Shown: positions 1 through 9,688 of the stretch, piece by piece | Numbering within the stretch: the first letter of the stretch is position 1 | Layout of the letters: the number at the start of each line of letters is the position of its first letter | Assembly (NCBI GenBank): GCA_016720395.1 | Contig: JADKKR010000005.1 | Location: 365,375-429,374 of the forward strand | From: Geobacteraceae bacterium | GTDB lineage: Bacteria; Desulfobacterota; Desulfuromonadia; Geobacterales; Pseudopelobacteraceae | Length of the DNA stretch: 64,000 nt | Direction: 5' to 3' | Program-made: the position numbers and the translations under genes | The notes under the pieces: model-generated | What the model was told of the DNA's origin: nothing | Seen by the model: the letters and a program-made list of their open reading frames with translations, nothing else | The model's database searches: none

Positions 1-2
1 GG

Positions 3-626
<624 letters not shown>

Positions 627-630
627 TTAC

Positions 631-954
631 ATGTTTGGATTAGCTTTTGCGATGGGTGGGGCTCCCGGCGGGGCTGCAGGACCGGCCGGAGGAATGGCGG
701 CATTTCAGCAGGTGATTCCGCTGGTGTTCATGTTTGCCATCTTCTATTTTCTCCTGATCCGTCCGCAGCAGAAAAAGGCCAAAGAGCACAAGGCGCTTCT
801 CGAGGCCATCAAGAAGGGTGACAATGTTATCACAGCCGGTGGTGTGCATGGCAAGATAACCGCTGTCGATGACAGTATCGTGACCCTTGAGATTGCCACA
901 GGCGTCAATATCAAGATCATCAAGAGTTATATCGCTGCTGTAAAGAAAGATTAG
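631..954 (+). CDS. yajC: Preprotein translocase subunit YajC
   Basis: A 107-residue single-span inner-membrane protein of the SecDF-YajC accessory complex. A short N-terminal segment rich in Gly and Ala is followed by the membrane span around residues 28-46 (VIPLVFMFAIFYFLLIRP). The family signature RPQQKK comes next. The cytoplasmic domain contains the typical GDNVITAGGVHGKI block. Length is normal for the family. It lies 4 nt after tgt and about 60 nt before secD, so the usual tgt-yajC-secD-secF order holds. A purine-rich stretch just before the ATG serves as ribosome-binding site. Confidence 0.97.
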   Translation: MFGLAFAMGGAPGGAAGPAGGMAAFQQVIPLVFMFAIFYFLLIRPQQKKAKEHKALLEAIKKGDNVITAGGVHGKITAVDDSIVTLEIATGVNIKIIKSYIAAVKKD

Positions 955-1016
955 AACTGACTGCTTTTTAAGAATAATTTAGTTGATTTAATTACTTTGA
1001 AGGGAGAACGAGCTTC

Positions 1017-2609
1017 ATGCCCAAAGGAACCGGATGGCGCATCAGCTTGATAGGAATTTTTGTCTTGCTGTCATTTCTTTACCTGACTCCGACACTGGTG
1101 ACCACGTTGCCATCATGGTGGAAGGGTCTCTTACCAAAAGACAAGATTCATCTTGGTCTCGACCTGCAAGGCGGCACACACCTTGTGCTTGAGGTGGATA
1201 CACAAAAGGCGGTTGAAGGGACGCTGGATATCGTCGCAACCGATCTGGAAGATACACTGAACAGCAAGAACCTGCGCTTCAAGCGGATCGTACGCAGCGG
1301 TTCTGACAAGGTTTCGGTTGTCCTCTACGAAAAGGGAACGGCTGAATCAGTTCAGAAACTGGTCAAAGAAAAGTATCCGGGGTATGAACAGAGTCCCGCC
1401 CACGATGACGGCGGTTTTGTCGCCTTTGATCTGCGGGTGAATGATAAGGATGCCCAGGACCGCAAGGACAAGGCGGTCCAGCAGGCCCTGGAGACGATTC
1501 GCAACAGGATTGACCAGTTCGGTGTTTCCGAGCCGACTATCCAGCGCGAGGGGATCAAAAATATCGTCGTACAGCTTCCCGGTATCAAGGACCCCCAGCG
1601 GGCCATTGACCTGATCGGCAAAACCGCCCGACTGGAATTCAAGATGGTGCGGGAGGATATCGCCCCGACATCAGGGAGCATTCCTGAGGATGCCGAGCTT
1701 CTCAAGGAGCGCATTGTCGACCAGACTACCGGAGCGGTCAGCGAGGTTCCCTATGTCCTTCAGAAGAAAGCCCTGATTACCGGCGACCTGCTGACCGATG
1801 CCCAGGTGCGTATCGATTCGCAGTTCAACCAGCCCTACGTGGCCATCGAATTCAATTCATTGGGCGCCAAGCTGTTCGACCAGGCGACGGCTGTAAATGT
1901 CGGCAAGCGTTTTGCGATTGTGCTGGACAACAACATCTACTCTGCACCGGTCATCCGAGAACGCATCTCGGGCGGAAGTGCCCAGATCTCCGGCAGCTTC
2001 ACCGAGAAGACCGCCGCCGACCTGGCCATCATCCTGCGTGCCGGCGCACTGCCGGCGCCGGTAAAGATCATCCAGAACGTGACCGTCGGACCATCCCTTG
2101 GACAGGACTCCATCAACAAGGGGCTGTATGCAGGCCTGATCGGTGTTCTGCTGGTTGTCGTGTTCATGGCCATCTATTACAAGCTGTCCGGTCTGGTGGC
2201 CAACTGGGGCATGGTACTGAATATGCTCTTCCTGATGGGGGCCCTGGCTGCCCTGGGTGCCACCCTGACACTGCCCGGCATTGCCGCTATTGTCCTCCTT
2301 ATCGGTATGTCGGTTGATGCCAACGTCCTCATCTTCGAGCGCATCAGGGAGGAGCTCAAGCTGGGCAAAACCCCCAAGGCCGCTCTGGATGCAGGTTACG
2401 ACAAGGCCTTCATGACCATCATGGACTCGCATATCACCACGCTGATTACTGCGGCGGTGCTGTTCCAGTTCGGCACCGGTCCGGTCAAGGGCTTTGCCGT
2501 TTCACTCAGCCTGGGTGTCATGATCAACCTGTTTACCTCGCTGATCGGCACCAAGGTGATATTCGATATTGCCCTTCACAAAGGCAACATCAAGAAAATG
2601 AGCATATAG
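1017..2609 (+). CDS. secD: Protein translocase subunit SecD
   Basis: SecD is an RND-type membrane subunit that uses the proton-motive force to complete Sec-dependent export. The 530-residue protein has one N-terminal span (about residues 9-29). It is followed by the D1 motif LGLDLQGGTHLVL, a large periplasmic region and a C-terminal block of five spans. That block contains the conserved IGMSVDANVLIFERIREE, whose Asp is in the proton path of the family. Start ATG at 1017 has the Shine-Dalgarno sequence AAGGGAGAACG upstream. It is followed after 14 nt by secF, so the two are certainly co-transcribed. Confidence 0.98.
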   Translation: MPKGTGWRISLIGIFVLLSFLYLTPTLVTTLPSWWKGLLPKDKIHLGLDLQGGTHLVLEVDTQKAVEGTLDIVATDLEDTLNSKNLRFKRIVRSGSDKVSVVLYEKGTAESVQKLVKEKYPGYEQSPAHDDGGFVAFDLRVNDKDAQDRKDKAVQQALETIRNRIDQFGVSEPTIQREGIKNIVVQLPGIKDPQRAIDLIGKTARLEFKMVREDIAPTSGSIPEDAELLKERIVDQTTGAVSEVPYVLQKKALITGDLLTDAQVRIDSQFNQPYVAIEFNSLGAKLFDQATAVNVGKRFAIVLDNNIYSAPVIRERISGGSAQISGSFTEKTAADLAIILRAGALPAPVKIIQNVTVGPSLGQDSINKGLYAGLIGVLLVVVFMAIYYKLSGLVANWGMVLNMLFLMGALAALGATLTLPGIAAIVLLIGMSVDANVLIFERIREELKLGKTPKAALDAGYDKAFMTIMDSHITTLITAAVLFQFGTGPVKGFAVSLSLGVMINLFTSLIGTKVIFDIALHKGNIKKMSI

Positions 2610-2623
2610 GGGGAGCACCGTAC

Positions 2624-3544
2624 ATGGAACTACTCGGCAAGACCAACATAGATTTCATCGGCAAGCGTAACATTGCCTTTGTCATATCCGCAATCATCTC
2701 GATAGTCGGCATTGTCGGCATCATCCAGATCAGCCGCGGTGCCGCCAATATGGGAATTGACTTTTCCGGCGGCACCTCGATGCAGCTCAAGTTCACCAAG
2801 CCGCTGCCCATTGCCGATGCGCGGGCTGCGCTCTCCAAAAACGGCATTGCCAAGGCCGAGCTCCAGGAGATCAAGGACGGCAACAAGTTGCTGATCAAGA
2901 TCGACAAGAACACCTCCCTGGCCCTGGGCAAGGCAGCAGAGGCGGTTCAGGCCGCCTTCAAGAAGGAGTTTGCCGACAATACCTTTATTGTCGACAGTTC
3001 TACCGAGATCGGTCCTTCGATCGGTGACAAGCTGCGCCAGGACACCCTGGTGGCGGTATTCATCTCGCTGCTCGGTATCATCCTCTACGTTGCCTGGCGC
3101 TTTGACCTGAAGTTCGGTATCGGTGCCATTGTGGCTACGATGCATGACTGCCTGGCCATGATTGCGGTGTTCTACCTGATGAACAAAGAGATCAACCTGC
3201 TGTTCATCACCGCCGTTCTGACCATTGCCGGCTACTCGCTGACCGATACGGTGGTCGTCTTTGACCGGATTCGCGAGAACCTGCACAAGAACCTCAAAGG
3301 CGCCATGCACAACATCTTCAACCTGAGCATCAACGAGGTGCTCTCCCGGACGATCGTCACATCACTGACCACCTTCCTGGCAGCAGCATCGTTGTTTGTA
3401 TTCGGCGGAGAGGTTATTCATGATTTTTCATTTGCGCTGGTTGTCGGTATCCTGGTAGCGACGTATTCATCCGTATTCGTTGCCAGCCCGATCGTGGTGA
3501 TTCTTGAGAACCGTGCCCTGGTAAAACAGGGTGAAAAGGCATAA
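2624..3544 (+). CDS. secF: Protein translocase subunit SecF
   Basis: A 306-residue partner of SecD. It has an N-terminal span (about residues 17-35), then the family motif MGIDFSGGTSMQL, a periplasmic domain and five C-terminal spans. The conserved TM4 stretch AGYSLTDTVVVFDRIREN is intact. A GGGGGAGC-type ribosome-binding site lies just upstream of the ATG. Length and motif order are those of ordinary SecF. It is the fourth gene of the tgt operon, and the TPR protein begins 32 nt downstream. Confidence 0.98.
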   Translation: MELLGKTNIDFIGKRNIAFVISAIISIVGIVGIIQISRGAANMGIDFSGGTSMQLKFTKPLPIADARAALSKNGIAKAELQEIKDGNKLLIKIDKNTSLALGKAAEAVQAAFKKEFADNTFIVDSSTEIGPSIGDKLRQDTLVAVFISLLGIILYVAWRFDLKFGIGAIVATMHDCLAMIAVFYLMNKEINLLFITAVLTIAGYSLTDTVVVFDRIRENLHKNLKGAMHNIFNLSINEVLSRTIVTSLTTFLAAASLFVFGGEVIHDFSFALVVGILVATYSSVFVASPIVVILENRALVKQGEKA

Positions 3545-3576
3545 CAGGAAGTCAAGTCCACTCAAGGAGAGGTCCG

Positions 3577-4149
3577 TTGAAAAAAGAATCCATTTTAATT
3601 GCTGCGGTAGCATTAATTGTCGGTTTGCTGGGTGGCTTTCTGGTTTTCAGCATCAGTTCGGTCGGTAAGAATCAGCAGCCTGCTGCCATGATACCGGTTG
3701 GATCCGGGTCACCGACTGACTATGCCAGTCGCATTGTCGAAGCGGAAAAGATTGTAGCCAAAGATCCCAAGAACCTCAACGCCTGGTTGTCGCTCGGCAA
3801 TGATTACTTTGACACGGAACAGGCCCAGAAGTCGATTCATGCCTATGGCAAAGTCCTGGAAATCGAGCCGAACAACCCGAATGTCCTGACAGACCAAGGG
3901 GTCATGTACCGTAAGGTCGGATGGTATGACAAGGCGCTCGAGAATTTCGAGAAAGCGCAGAAGCTGGATCCGAAGCATCTGCAGAGTCTTTACAATATCG
4001 GTGTCGTTTATGCGGTTGACCTGAAACAGCCCGAAAAGTCAGGTCCGATCTGGAAAAGATATCTTCAGCTGGACCCTAACAGCCCGACCGCCATGCAGAT
4101 CAAGAGCATGATGCTGTCACCGCCTCCGACACAGCCAGCCACCAAATAG
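3577..4149 (+). CDS. Membrane-anchored TPR protein
   Basis: A 190-residue protein with an N-terminal membrane anchor (about residues 6-27) followed by three to four tetratricopeptide repeats. The soluble part therefore probably faces the periplasm. Repeats can be read at LNAWLSLGNDYFD, PNVLTDQGVMYRKVG and LQSLYNIGVVYAVD. The start codon is TTG at 3577, preceded by AAGGAGAGG. It sits 32 nt after secF and just before a strong terminator, so it is the last gene of the Sec operon. Its TPR block is clearly homologous to that of the secreted protein at 9689-10633. A role in protein quality control or assembly at the membrane is only an inference from TPR proteins in general. Confidence 0.85.
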   Translation: MKKESILIAAVALIVGLLGGFLVFSISSVGKNQQPAAMIPVGSGSPTDYASRIVEAEKIVAKDPKNLNAWLSLGNDYFDTEQAQKSIHAYGKVLEIEPNNPNVLTDQGVMYRKVGWYDKALENFEKAQKLDPKHLQSLYNIGVVYAVDLKQPEKSGPIWKRYLQLDPNSPTAMQIKSMMLSPPPTQPATK

Positions 4150-4153
4150 ACGT

Positions 4154-4186
4154 AAAAATCCCCCGCTGGTCGGGGGATTTTTTTTA
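4154..4186 (+). terminator. Rho-independent terminator of the tgt-yajC-secDF operon
   Basis: A stem of AAAAATCCCCC and GGGGGATTTTT encloses a 7-nt loop and continues into a run of eight T. It begins a few bases after the stop of the TPR gene at 4149. It therefore ends the Sec operon before recJ. Confidence 0.93.
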
Positions 4187-4214
4187 TCGTGCTTCAGAGA
4201 TGCAACGGAGATCA

Positions 4215-5924
4215 ATGAATAAAAAGTGGGAGTTGAAAGATTCGTTCAATGCCGGCAAGGTAGCAGCAGTTAAGGGACTGCAGGTTCATCCGCTTGTTGT
4301 GAGCATACTTGCTGTCCGGGGCTGCGTAACAGTTGAAGACGTCATCACATTTCTCAACCCGTCGCTGTCGGATATGCTGGACCCAGCACTCCTGTGCGGC
4401 ATGGACAGTGCTGTTTCAAGGCTTTTGGCGGCCCGGAGTTCCGGAGAGAAGATCTGCGTTTATGGTGATTATGACGTGGACGGGATAACCGGCACCGCCC
4501 TGCTGGTCTCTTTCCTGCGTGCTACGGGCTGGAACTGCTCATATTTCATCCCCAATCGCTTTGATGACGGCTATGGTCTTAATTCTGCGTCGATCGAATC
4601 GATCATCGGGCTCGGTGTAACACTGATCGTTTCAGTGGATTGCGGCATCACTGCAGTGGATGAGGCACTCCTCTGCCGCCGCCGGGGTGTCGGCCTGATC
4701 ATTGTCGATCATCATGCACCTCAAGAGGTTCTGCCGGATGCCTGTGCAGTCCTGAATCCGCTGCAGACGGGGTGCGATTATCCTTTCAAGTCGCTGGCCG
4801 GCGTGGGTGTGGCCTTTAATCTGCTGGTTGCCCTGCGCTCTGCATTGCGGCACGCGGGAGCCTTCGAGGGTCGCCCAGTACCTGATCTCAGGAAATGGCT
4901 CGATCTGGTTGCGCTGGGCACTATTGCCGATGTTGTGCCGCTGACCGGCCAGAACAGGATTTATGCCTATTATGGACTCAAGCAGATGGCAGAGCCTTCT
5001 CGGCCCGGCCTGTCAGCGCTTAAGCGTGTTGCGGGCATCAAGGACGGACCGGTAAGCTGCGGCCAGGTAGGCTTCCGGCTTGCGCCACGCCTGAACGCCG
5101 CCGGCCGCATGGAGAGCGCTGTCCCCGGCGTTGACCTGCTGATGAGTGACAGTCCTGAAGAATCCCTGCAGATTGCAGTTGAACTCGATACCGCCAATGC
5201 GGAGCGGCAGGCCGTGGAACGACGGATCTTTGACGATGCGGTTGCCATGGTCGAATCTTGCGGGCGCTATCCCGAAATCTTCAGCATCGTACTGGCGTCT
5301 GACCAGTGGCATCAGGGAGTTATCGGAATCGTTGCATCGCGTCTCGTTGAGCGCTATCATCGTCCGACGATACTGATCGCCCTGACGGAGGACGGTCAGG
5401 GCAAGGGTTCCGGCCGCAGCATTCCGGGATTTCATCTGCTGGACGCTCTCACGGCCTGTTCACAGCATCTGGCCCGTTTCGGAGGGCACCGTTATGCTGC
5501 CGGTCTCGGCCTGACGGAGAGTGAGGTGCCCGCCTTCGCCAAGGCTTTTGAGGCAGCAGCGGCGCGAACTCTTACCGGGAGCGACCTTGTGCCCCGCCTG
5601 ACAATTGACTTCGAAGTTTTACCGGGAGATGTCACCAAAGAGCTGGCACTGGGGCTGAAGCTGCTTGAACCTTTCGGGATGGGCAACCCCGAGCCGCTCT
5701 TGCTACTGCGAAGGATGACGGTCGTGGAGCGAAGGACTGTGGGAGAGGGTCATCTGCGCCTGCGCCTGAAAAGGGACGGATTCTCGTTTGTCGCCATAGC
5801 CTTCAATCTGGCTGACCGTGAGGTGTCCGGATCGATCGACGTGGTTTTTTATCCTGAAATGAATGAATGGAACGGTTCTTCCACCCTGCAACTGCGGGTG
5901 AAAGACCTGAGGACAGCGGAGTGA
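4215..5924 (+). CDS. recJ: Single-stranded-DNA-specific exonuclease RecJ
   Basis: RecJ degrades single-stranded DNA 5' to 3' in recombination and mismatch repair. The DHH-family catalytic motifs are present: YGDYDVDGITGTALL near residue 85, SVDCGITA, and IVDHHAP with the DHH triad. The DHHA1 domain (GSGRSIPGFHLLDAL, FGGHRYAAGLGL) and a C-terminal OB-like segment follow. I prefer ATG 4215 because CGGAG lies just upstream and MNKKWELKDSF resembles family N-termini. An in-frame ATG at 4200 would add five residues. The next gene starts 2 nt after the stop. Confidence 0.96.
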   Translation: MNKKWELKDSFNAGKVAAVKGLQVHPLVVSILAVRGCVTVEDVITFLNPSLSDMLDPALLCGMDSAVSRLLAARSSGEKICVYGDYDVDGITGTALLVSFLRATGWNCSYFIPNRFDDGYGLNSASIESIIGLGVTLIVSVDCGITAVDEALLCRRRGVGLIIVDHHAPQEVLPDACAVLNPLQTGCDYPFKSLAGVGVAFNLLVALRSALRHAGAFEGRPVPDLRKWLDLVALGTIADVVPLTGQNRIYAYYGLKQMAEPSRPGLSALKRVAGIKDGPVSCGQVGFRLAPRLNAAGRMESAVPGVDLLMSDSPEESLQIAVELDTANAERQAVERRIFDDAVAMVESCGRYPEIFSIVLASDQWHQGVIGIVASRLVERYHRPTILIALTEDGQGKGSGRSIPGFHLLDALTACSQHLARFGGHRYAAGLGLTESEVPAFAKAFEAAAARTLTGSDLVPRLTIDFEVLPGDVTKELALGLKLLEPFGMGNPEPLLLLRRMTVVERRTVGEGHLRLRLKRDGFSFVAIAFNLADREVSGSIDVVFYPEMNEWNGSSTLQLRVKDLRTAE

Positions 5925-5926
5925 TC

Positions 5927-6826
5927 ATGCAGCGAAACGAACGATTCGACAGTGCCGACAGGATCGTAAAGATCGGTTTCTGGATCAATGCTGTTTTGAT
6001 GATCTTTAAGTTGGCAGCCGGCTACTGGGGCCATTCGGAAGCGGTCTTCGCCGATGGTATCGAGAGTGCCTGTGATTTCGTGGCCATCTTCTCCACGATG
6101 GTGGCTCTGAAGCTCGGGCGTAAGCCGTTTGACGAAAAACATCCCTATGGCCACGGCCGGGCGGAGAGTCTGTCCGCACTGCTGGTGTCGATGGTGATTC
6201 TGGGAACCGGTGCCTGGATCCTGTACAACTCGATCCACTCCGTCATTGACCGCAAGTTCCAGTCGCCGCAGATGATCGCTGTCGTGGCTGCCTTTCTCAC
6301 CATCCTGATCAAGGAGTGGCTCTACCGTTTCACCCAGAAAACCGGTACGCTACTGGCGAGCCCCTCACTCCTTGCCATAGCCAAGGACCACCGCAAGGAT
6401 GCCATCACCTCCATCTCGACGCTGGCCGGTGTCACCGGGGCCTGGTTCGGATTCGGCATCCTTGACCCGCTGGCGGCCGGGATCACGGCATTCTTCATCC
6501 TGCATATCGGCTACCAGACCTTCAGGGATGCCGCCCATGATCTGATGGACGGCAGTGCTCCGCCTGATTTTATTGCCGAGGTCACCCGTCTGGCAGAGAG
6601 TGTCGAGCGCGTGGAGCATGTTCACGATATCCGCGGCCGCCGCACCGGGCAGTATATGGTCATAGATCTCAAGCTTGAGATGGACCCGTCCATGACGGTC
6701 AAAGAATCCCATGACATAGCCACCAGGGTCAAGAAACTGATCTTCGATGGTTTTCCCAATGTGGGCGATGTGATGATTCATATCAACCCCCACGATGAGG
6801 AGCATGAGGACCTGATACGCCTCTGA
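5927..6826 (+). CDS. Cation diffusion facilitator (CDF) family transporter
   Basis: A roughly 299-residue metal/proton antiporter of the CDF family, which exports divalent cations such as Zn2+, Fe2+ or Co2+ from the cytoplasm. Six spans occupy the N-terminal two thirds. The metal-site regions are recognisable as FADGIESACDFVAIFS and HPYGHGRAESLSALL. A second site is visible in AKDHRKDAITSIS. The C-terminal cytoplasmic dimerisation domain (VEHVHDIRGRRTGQY...VMIHINPHDE) is complete. The open frame extends into recJ, but ATG 5927 has GCGGAG at the right distance. The stop overlaps closely with hrpB, so recJ-CDF-hrpB is one unit. The transported metal cannot be told from sequence alone. Confidence 0.92.
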   Translation: MQRNERFDSADRIVKIGFWINAVLMIFKLAAGYWGHSEAVFADGIESACDFVAIFSTMVALKLGRKPFDEKHPYGHGRAESLSALLVSMVILGTGAWILYNSIHSVIDRKFQSPQMIAVVAAFLTILIKEWLYRFTQKTGTLLASPSLLAIAKDHRKDAITSISTLAGVTGAWFGFGILDPLAAGITAFFILHIGYQTFRDAAHDLMDGSAPPDFIAEVTRLAESVERVEHVHDIRGRRTGQYMVIDLKLEMDPSMTVKESHDIATRVKKLIFDGFPNVGDVMIHINPHDEEHEDLIRL

Positions 6827-6828
6827 CC

Positions 6829-9366
6829 ATGACGATACTCCCCATCGACGACATCCTTCCCGAACTGCTGCACGCCGTCCGCACCAACCCGAACTGTATC
6901 CTGCACGCTCCCCCGGGGGCCGGAAAAACCACCCGCGTCCCGCTGTCCCTGCTGGAAATCATCGCACCCGAAAATGGACGCATCTTCATGCTCGAACCGC
7001 GCCGACTGGCGGCGGTCTCGGCCGCCCGCTGGATGGCTCGCTGTCTGGGGGAGGAGGTGGGGCAGACTGTTGGATACAGCATTCGCTTTGACAGCAGAGT
7101 CTCCCCGTCAACCCGTATTGAGGTGGTCACCGAAGGCATCCTGACCCGTCGTATCCAGTCTGATCCCCTGCTGGAAGGGGTGGCGATGCTGATTTTCGAC
7201 GAGTTCCACGAGCGGAGCCTGCAGGCCGACCTCGGCCTGGCCCTGGCATTGGATGTTCAGCGCCAGGTGCGCCCTGACCTGAAGATCCTGGTCATGTCCG
7301 CCACCCTGGAAACCGGTCCCCTGGCCGGATTGCTGGGAGATGCCCCGCTGCTGACCTCGGTTGGCAGGTCCTACCCGGTGGAGGAGATCTTCATCGAAGG
7401 GCGCGGCCATGCCCCGCTGCCGCACCAGATGGCGGCAACGATCATGCGGGCCGTTCATGAGCGAGAAGGGGACATCCTGGCCTTTCTTCCCGGCAGCGGT
7501 GAGATCCGCTCCTGTGACGCCCGGCTGGCGGATGCCGGCTTTGGTGAACGCGGCATCGCCGTGCACCAGCTTTACGGTGACCTGCCGTTTGACCGGCAGC
7601 AGGCGGCCATCGTCCCGGGCAAGCAGCGCCGGGTCATCCTGGCCACCAGTATCGCCGAGACCAGCCTGACCATCGAAGGGGTCAGCATTGTCATCGACAG
7701 CGGCCTGTCACGCAGAATGAAGCATGACCTGGCCAGCGGCATGAACCGCCTGGTGACAGTCAGAGAATCCAGATCTTCCGCAATCCAGCGTGCCGGACGA
7801 GCCGGCCGGCTCGGACCGGGTGTCTGCTACCGCCTGTTCGGTCGCAATACGTTCCTGGCCCTGACTCCCCATTCTCCCCCCGAGATCCTGGAGGCAGACC
7901 TGTCGGGCCTGCTGCTGGAACTGGCGGCCTGGGGCTGCAGTGAGCCGCAGGCGTTGGCCTGGCTCGACCCGCCCGCTGCCGGTTCAGTGGCAACCGCCCG
8001 AACTCTGCTGCTGGACCTGGGGGCATTGGATGCTTCAGGAAGGATCATGCCGGCCGGCAGCGCCATGGCCGGGCTGCCGCTGCACCCCCGCCTGGCACGC
8101 CTGCTGCTGAAGTCCCGCGATCTGGGCTGCAGCGGCCTGGGGTGCGACCTGGCGGCGCTGCTTTCCGAGCGGGACATCATCCGCAGCGGACCCGCTGGCG
8201 GCGGTTCATACTCCTGCGACATTGCTGACCGGGTCCGGATCCTGGCCGACTGGCGCGCATCCGGTCGGGCCGCAGCGGGAGTGGATATTGCCGCGCTGAA
8301 GGGTGTGGAGCGGGTCGCTGCGCAGCTGCAAAGAATGCTTGACTCATCCGGTGCAAAGAAGATCATCGGGGATGGTGTCCATGAACTGACCGGCGCGCTG
8401 CTGCTGGCCGCCTACCCGGACCGGGTGGCTCTGCAGCGGGAGGCAGGCTCCGGCCGCTACCTGCTGGCCAACGGCAGCGGCGCACTCTTCCGGGAGGCGA
8501 ACACCCTCTCGAGCTGTCACCTGCTGGTGGTTCCGAATCTCTCCGGCGGGGCGGGGCGCGAGGCGGTCATCCACCTGGCGGCGGAGGTCTCGGAGGAGAT
8601 GCTGCGGGGCTGTCTGGGGGAGCGGATCGAGACGAGAGAATCGGTCTCATGGGACAGCCGCGAGGGTCGGATGACAGCGCTGCGGGAGGAGCGGCTTGGC
8701 TCGTTGGTACTCGCCAGTCGCGCAGTGACCCCTGACCCGGCCAGATTCATCGATGCCATCGTGGCAGCGGTTCGAGATTCCAATCTGGGGCTGCTGAATC
8801 TGGACGACCGTTTTCGCCAGCTGCAGGCCCGCATCATGCTCGTATCGCAGGCCTTCCCTGGTAACGGCTGGCCCGATGTCAGCGACCGGGCGCTGCTGGC
8901 GACGCTGGAGGAGTGGCTGACGCTGCAGCTGTCAGGCGTTCGCAACGAACAGCAGCTGGCCAGGGTCGACTGTGCCGCTGCCCTGTCCGCCCGGCTGGAG
9001 TACCGCCGCGCACGGGAGCTGGATGAACTGGCGCCGACTCATCTGGCGGTGCCCAGCGGTTCTCGCATCCGGCTGGATTACTGCGCCGGCGAACATCCGG
9101 TATTGGCGGTTAAACTGCAGGAACTGTTCGGCCTGGCAGAAACGCCGACCGTGGCCGGGGGGAGGGTAGGGGTGCTGCTGCACCTGCTGTCGCCGGCCGG
9201 GAGGCCGCTGCAGGTGACCCAGGATCTGAAGGGCTTCTGGGATGGTTCCTACCACCAGGTCAAGAAGGAGATGAAGGGGCGCTATCCGAAGCATCCCTGG
9301 CCGGACGATCCCTGGAATGCCTCTCCGACCAGGCGGGTAAAACCTTCGGGAAGACAGGTAGATTAG
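6829..9366 (+). CDS. hrpB: ATP-dependent RNA helicase HrpB
   Basis: An 845-residue DExH-box helicase of the HrpB branch. Walker A is APPGAGKTTRVPL near residue 25. Motif II is DEFHERS, the HrpB form of DEAH. SAT (VMSATLE) and motif VI (SAIQRAGRAGRLGPG) are intact. The HA2-like region and the HrpB-specific C-terminal domain (KGFWDGSYHQVKKEMKGRYPKHPWPDDP) complete the protein. The N-terminal methionine is 2 nt after the CDF stop. The cellular substrate of HrpB is not well defined in most bacteria. Confidence 0.95.
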   Translation: MTILPIDDILPELLHAVRTNPNCILHAPPGAGKTTRVPLSLLEIIAPENGRIFMLEPRRLAAVSAARWMARCLGEEVGQTVGYSIRFDSRVSPSTRIEVVTEGILTRRIQSDPLLEGVAMLIFDEFHERSLQADLGLALALDVQRQVRPDLKILVMSATLETGPLAGLLGDAPLLTSVGRSYPVEEIFIEGRGHAPLPHQMAATIMRAVHEREGDILAFLPGSGEIRSCDARLADAGFGERGIAVHQLYGDLPFDRQQAAIVPGKQRRVILATSIAETSLTIEGVSIVIDSGLSRRMKHDLASGMNRLVTVRESRSSAIQRAGRAGRLGPGVCYRLFGRNTFLALTPHSPPEILEADLSGLLLELAAWGCSEPQALAWLDPPAAGSVATARTLLLDLGALDASGRIMPAGSAMAGLPLHPRLARLLLKSRDLGCSGLGCDLAALLSERDIIRSGPAGGGSYSCDIADRVRILADWRASGRAAAGVDIAALKGVERVAAQLQRMLDSSGAKKIIGDGVHELTGALLLAAYPDRVALQREAGSGRYLLANGSGALFREANTLSSCHLLVVPNLSGGAGREAVIHLAAEVSEEMLRGCLGERIETRESVSWDSREGRMTALREERLGSLVLASRAVTPDPARFIDAIVAAVRDSNLGLLNLDDRFRQLQARIMLVSQAFPGNGWPDVSDRALLATLEEWLTLQLSGVRNEQQLARVDCAAALSARLEYRRARELDELAPTHLAVPSGSRIRLDYCAGEHPVLAVKLQELFGLAETPTVAGGRVGVLLHLLSPAGRPLQVTQDLKGFWDGSYHQVKKEMKGRYPKHPWPDDPWNASPTRRVKPSGRQVD

Positions 9367-9505
9367 ACGGTTACAAGTTTAGTTACAACCGTCACCGTCA
9401 GTCAGGTGCAATCGGATACAGATAAATACAGTTATCATGCCGGAAACAAACAGGAATCGTAACTATTCAGAATGCTTGCAGAACGCAACAATCAGGTAAT
9501 TTGAC

Positions 9506-9535
9506 AAATAAAAAACCCCTTATTTCTAAGGGGTT
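9506..9535 (-). terminator. Terminator of tRNA-Arg
   Basis: Read on the minus strand, AACCCCTTA pairs with TAAGGGGTT around a 4-nt loop and runs into TTTTTTATTTG. It begins only a few bases after the 3' CCA of the tRNA and fits intrinsic termination of that transcript. Confidence 0.9.
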
Positions 9536-9538
9536 AAG

Positions 9539-9615
9539 TGGCGCGCCCGGAGAGATTCGAACTCCCGACATTCAGGTTCGAAGCCTGACGCTCTATCCAG
9601 CTGAACTACGGGCGC
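9539..9615 (-). tRNA. tRNA-Arg (anticodon UCG), CCA encoded
   Basis: The minus strand folds into a full cloverleaf. The acceptor stem GCGCCCG/CGGGCGC and the D-arm GTTC/GAGC are perfect. The anticodon stem is TCAGG/CCTGA with loop CTTCGAA, which places TCG at positions 34-36. The T-arm carries TTCGAAT. The discriminator is G and the CCA is encoded. It reads CGA codons. It stands alone with its own terminator downstream. A weak promoter-like CTGACA / TAACTA pair lies just upstream. No integrase or duplicated 3' end is visible, so I see no sign of integration here. Confidence 0.97.
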
Positions 9616-9688
9616 GTATATAGTTACTTCTGTTTTTGTAGCATGTCAGCTTCTTTGTTACAACCACTTTGATTTCCCCTGACGGGTG

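Noticed and set aside
9539..9615. tRNA-Arg as an attachment site for an integrated element
   Set aside because: No integrase gene, no second copy of the tRNA 3' end and no foreign gene block is visible on either side.
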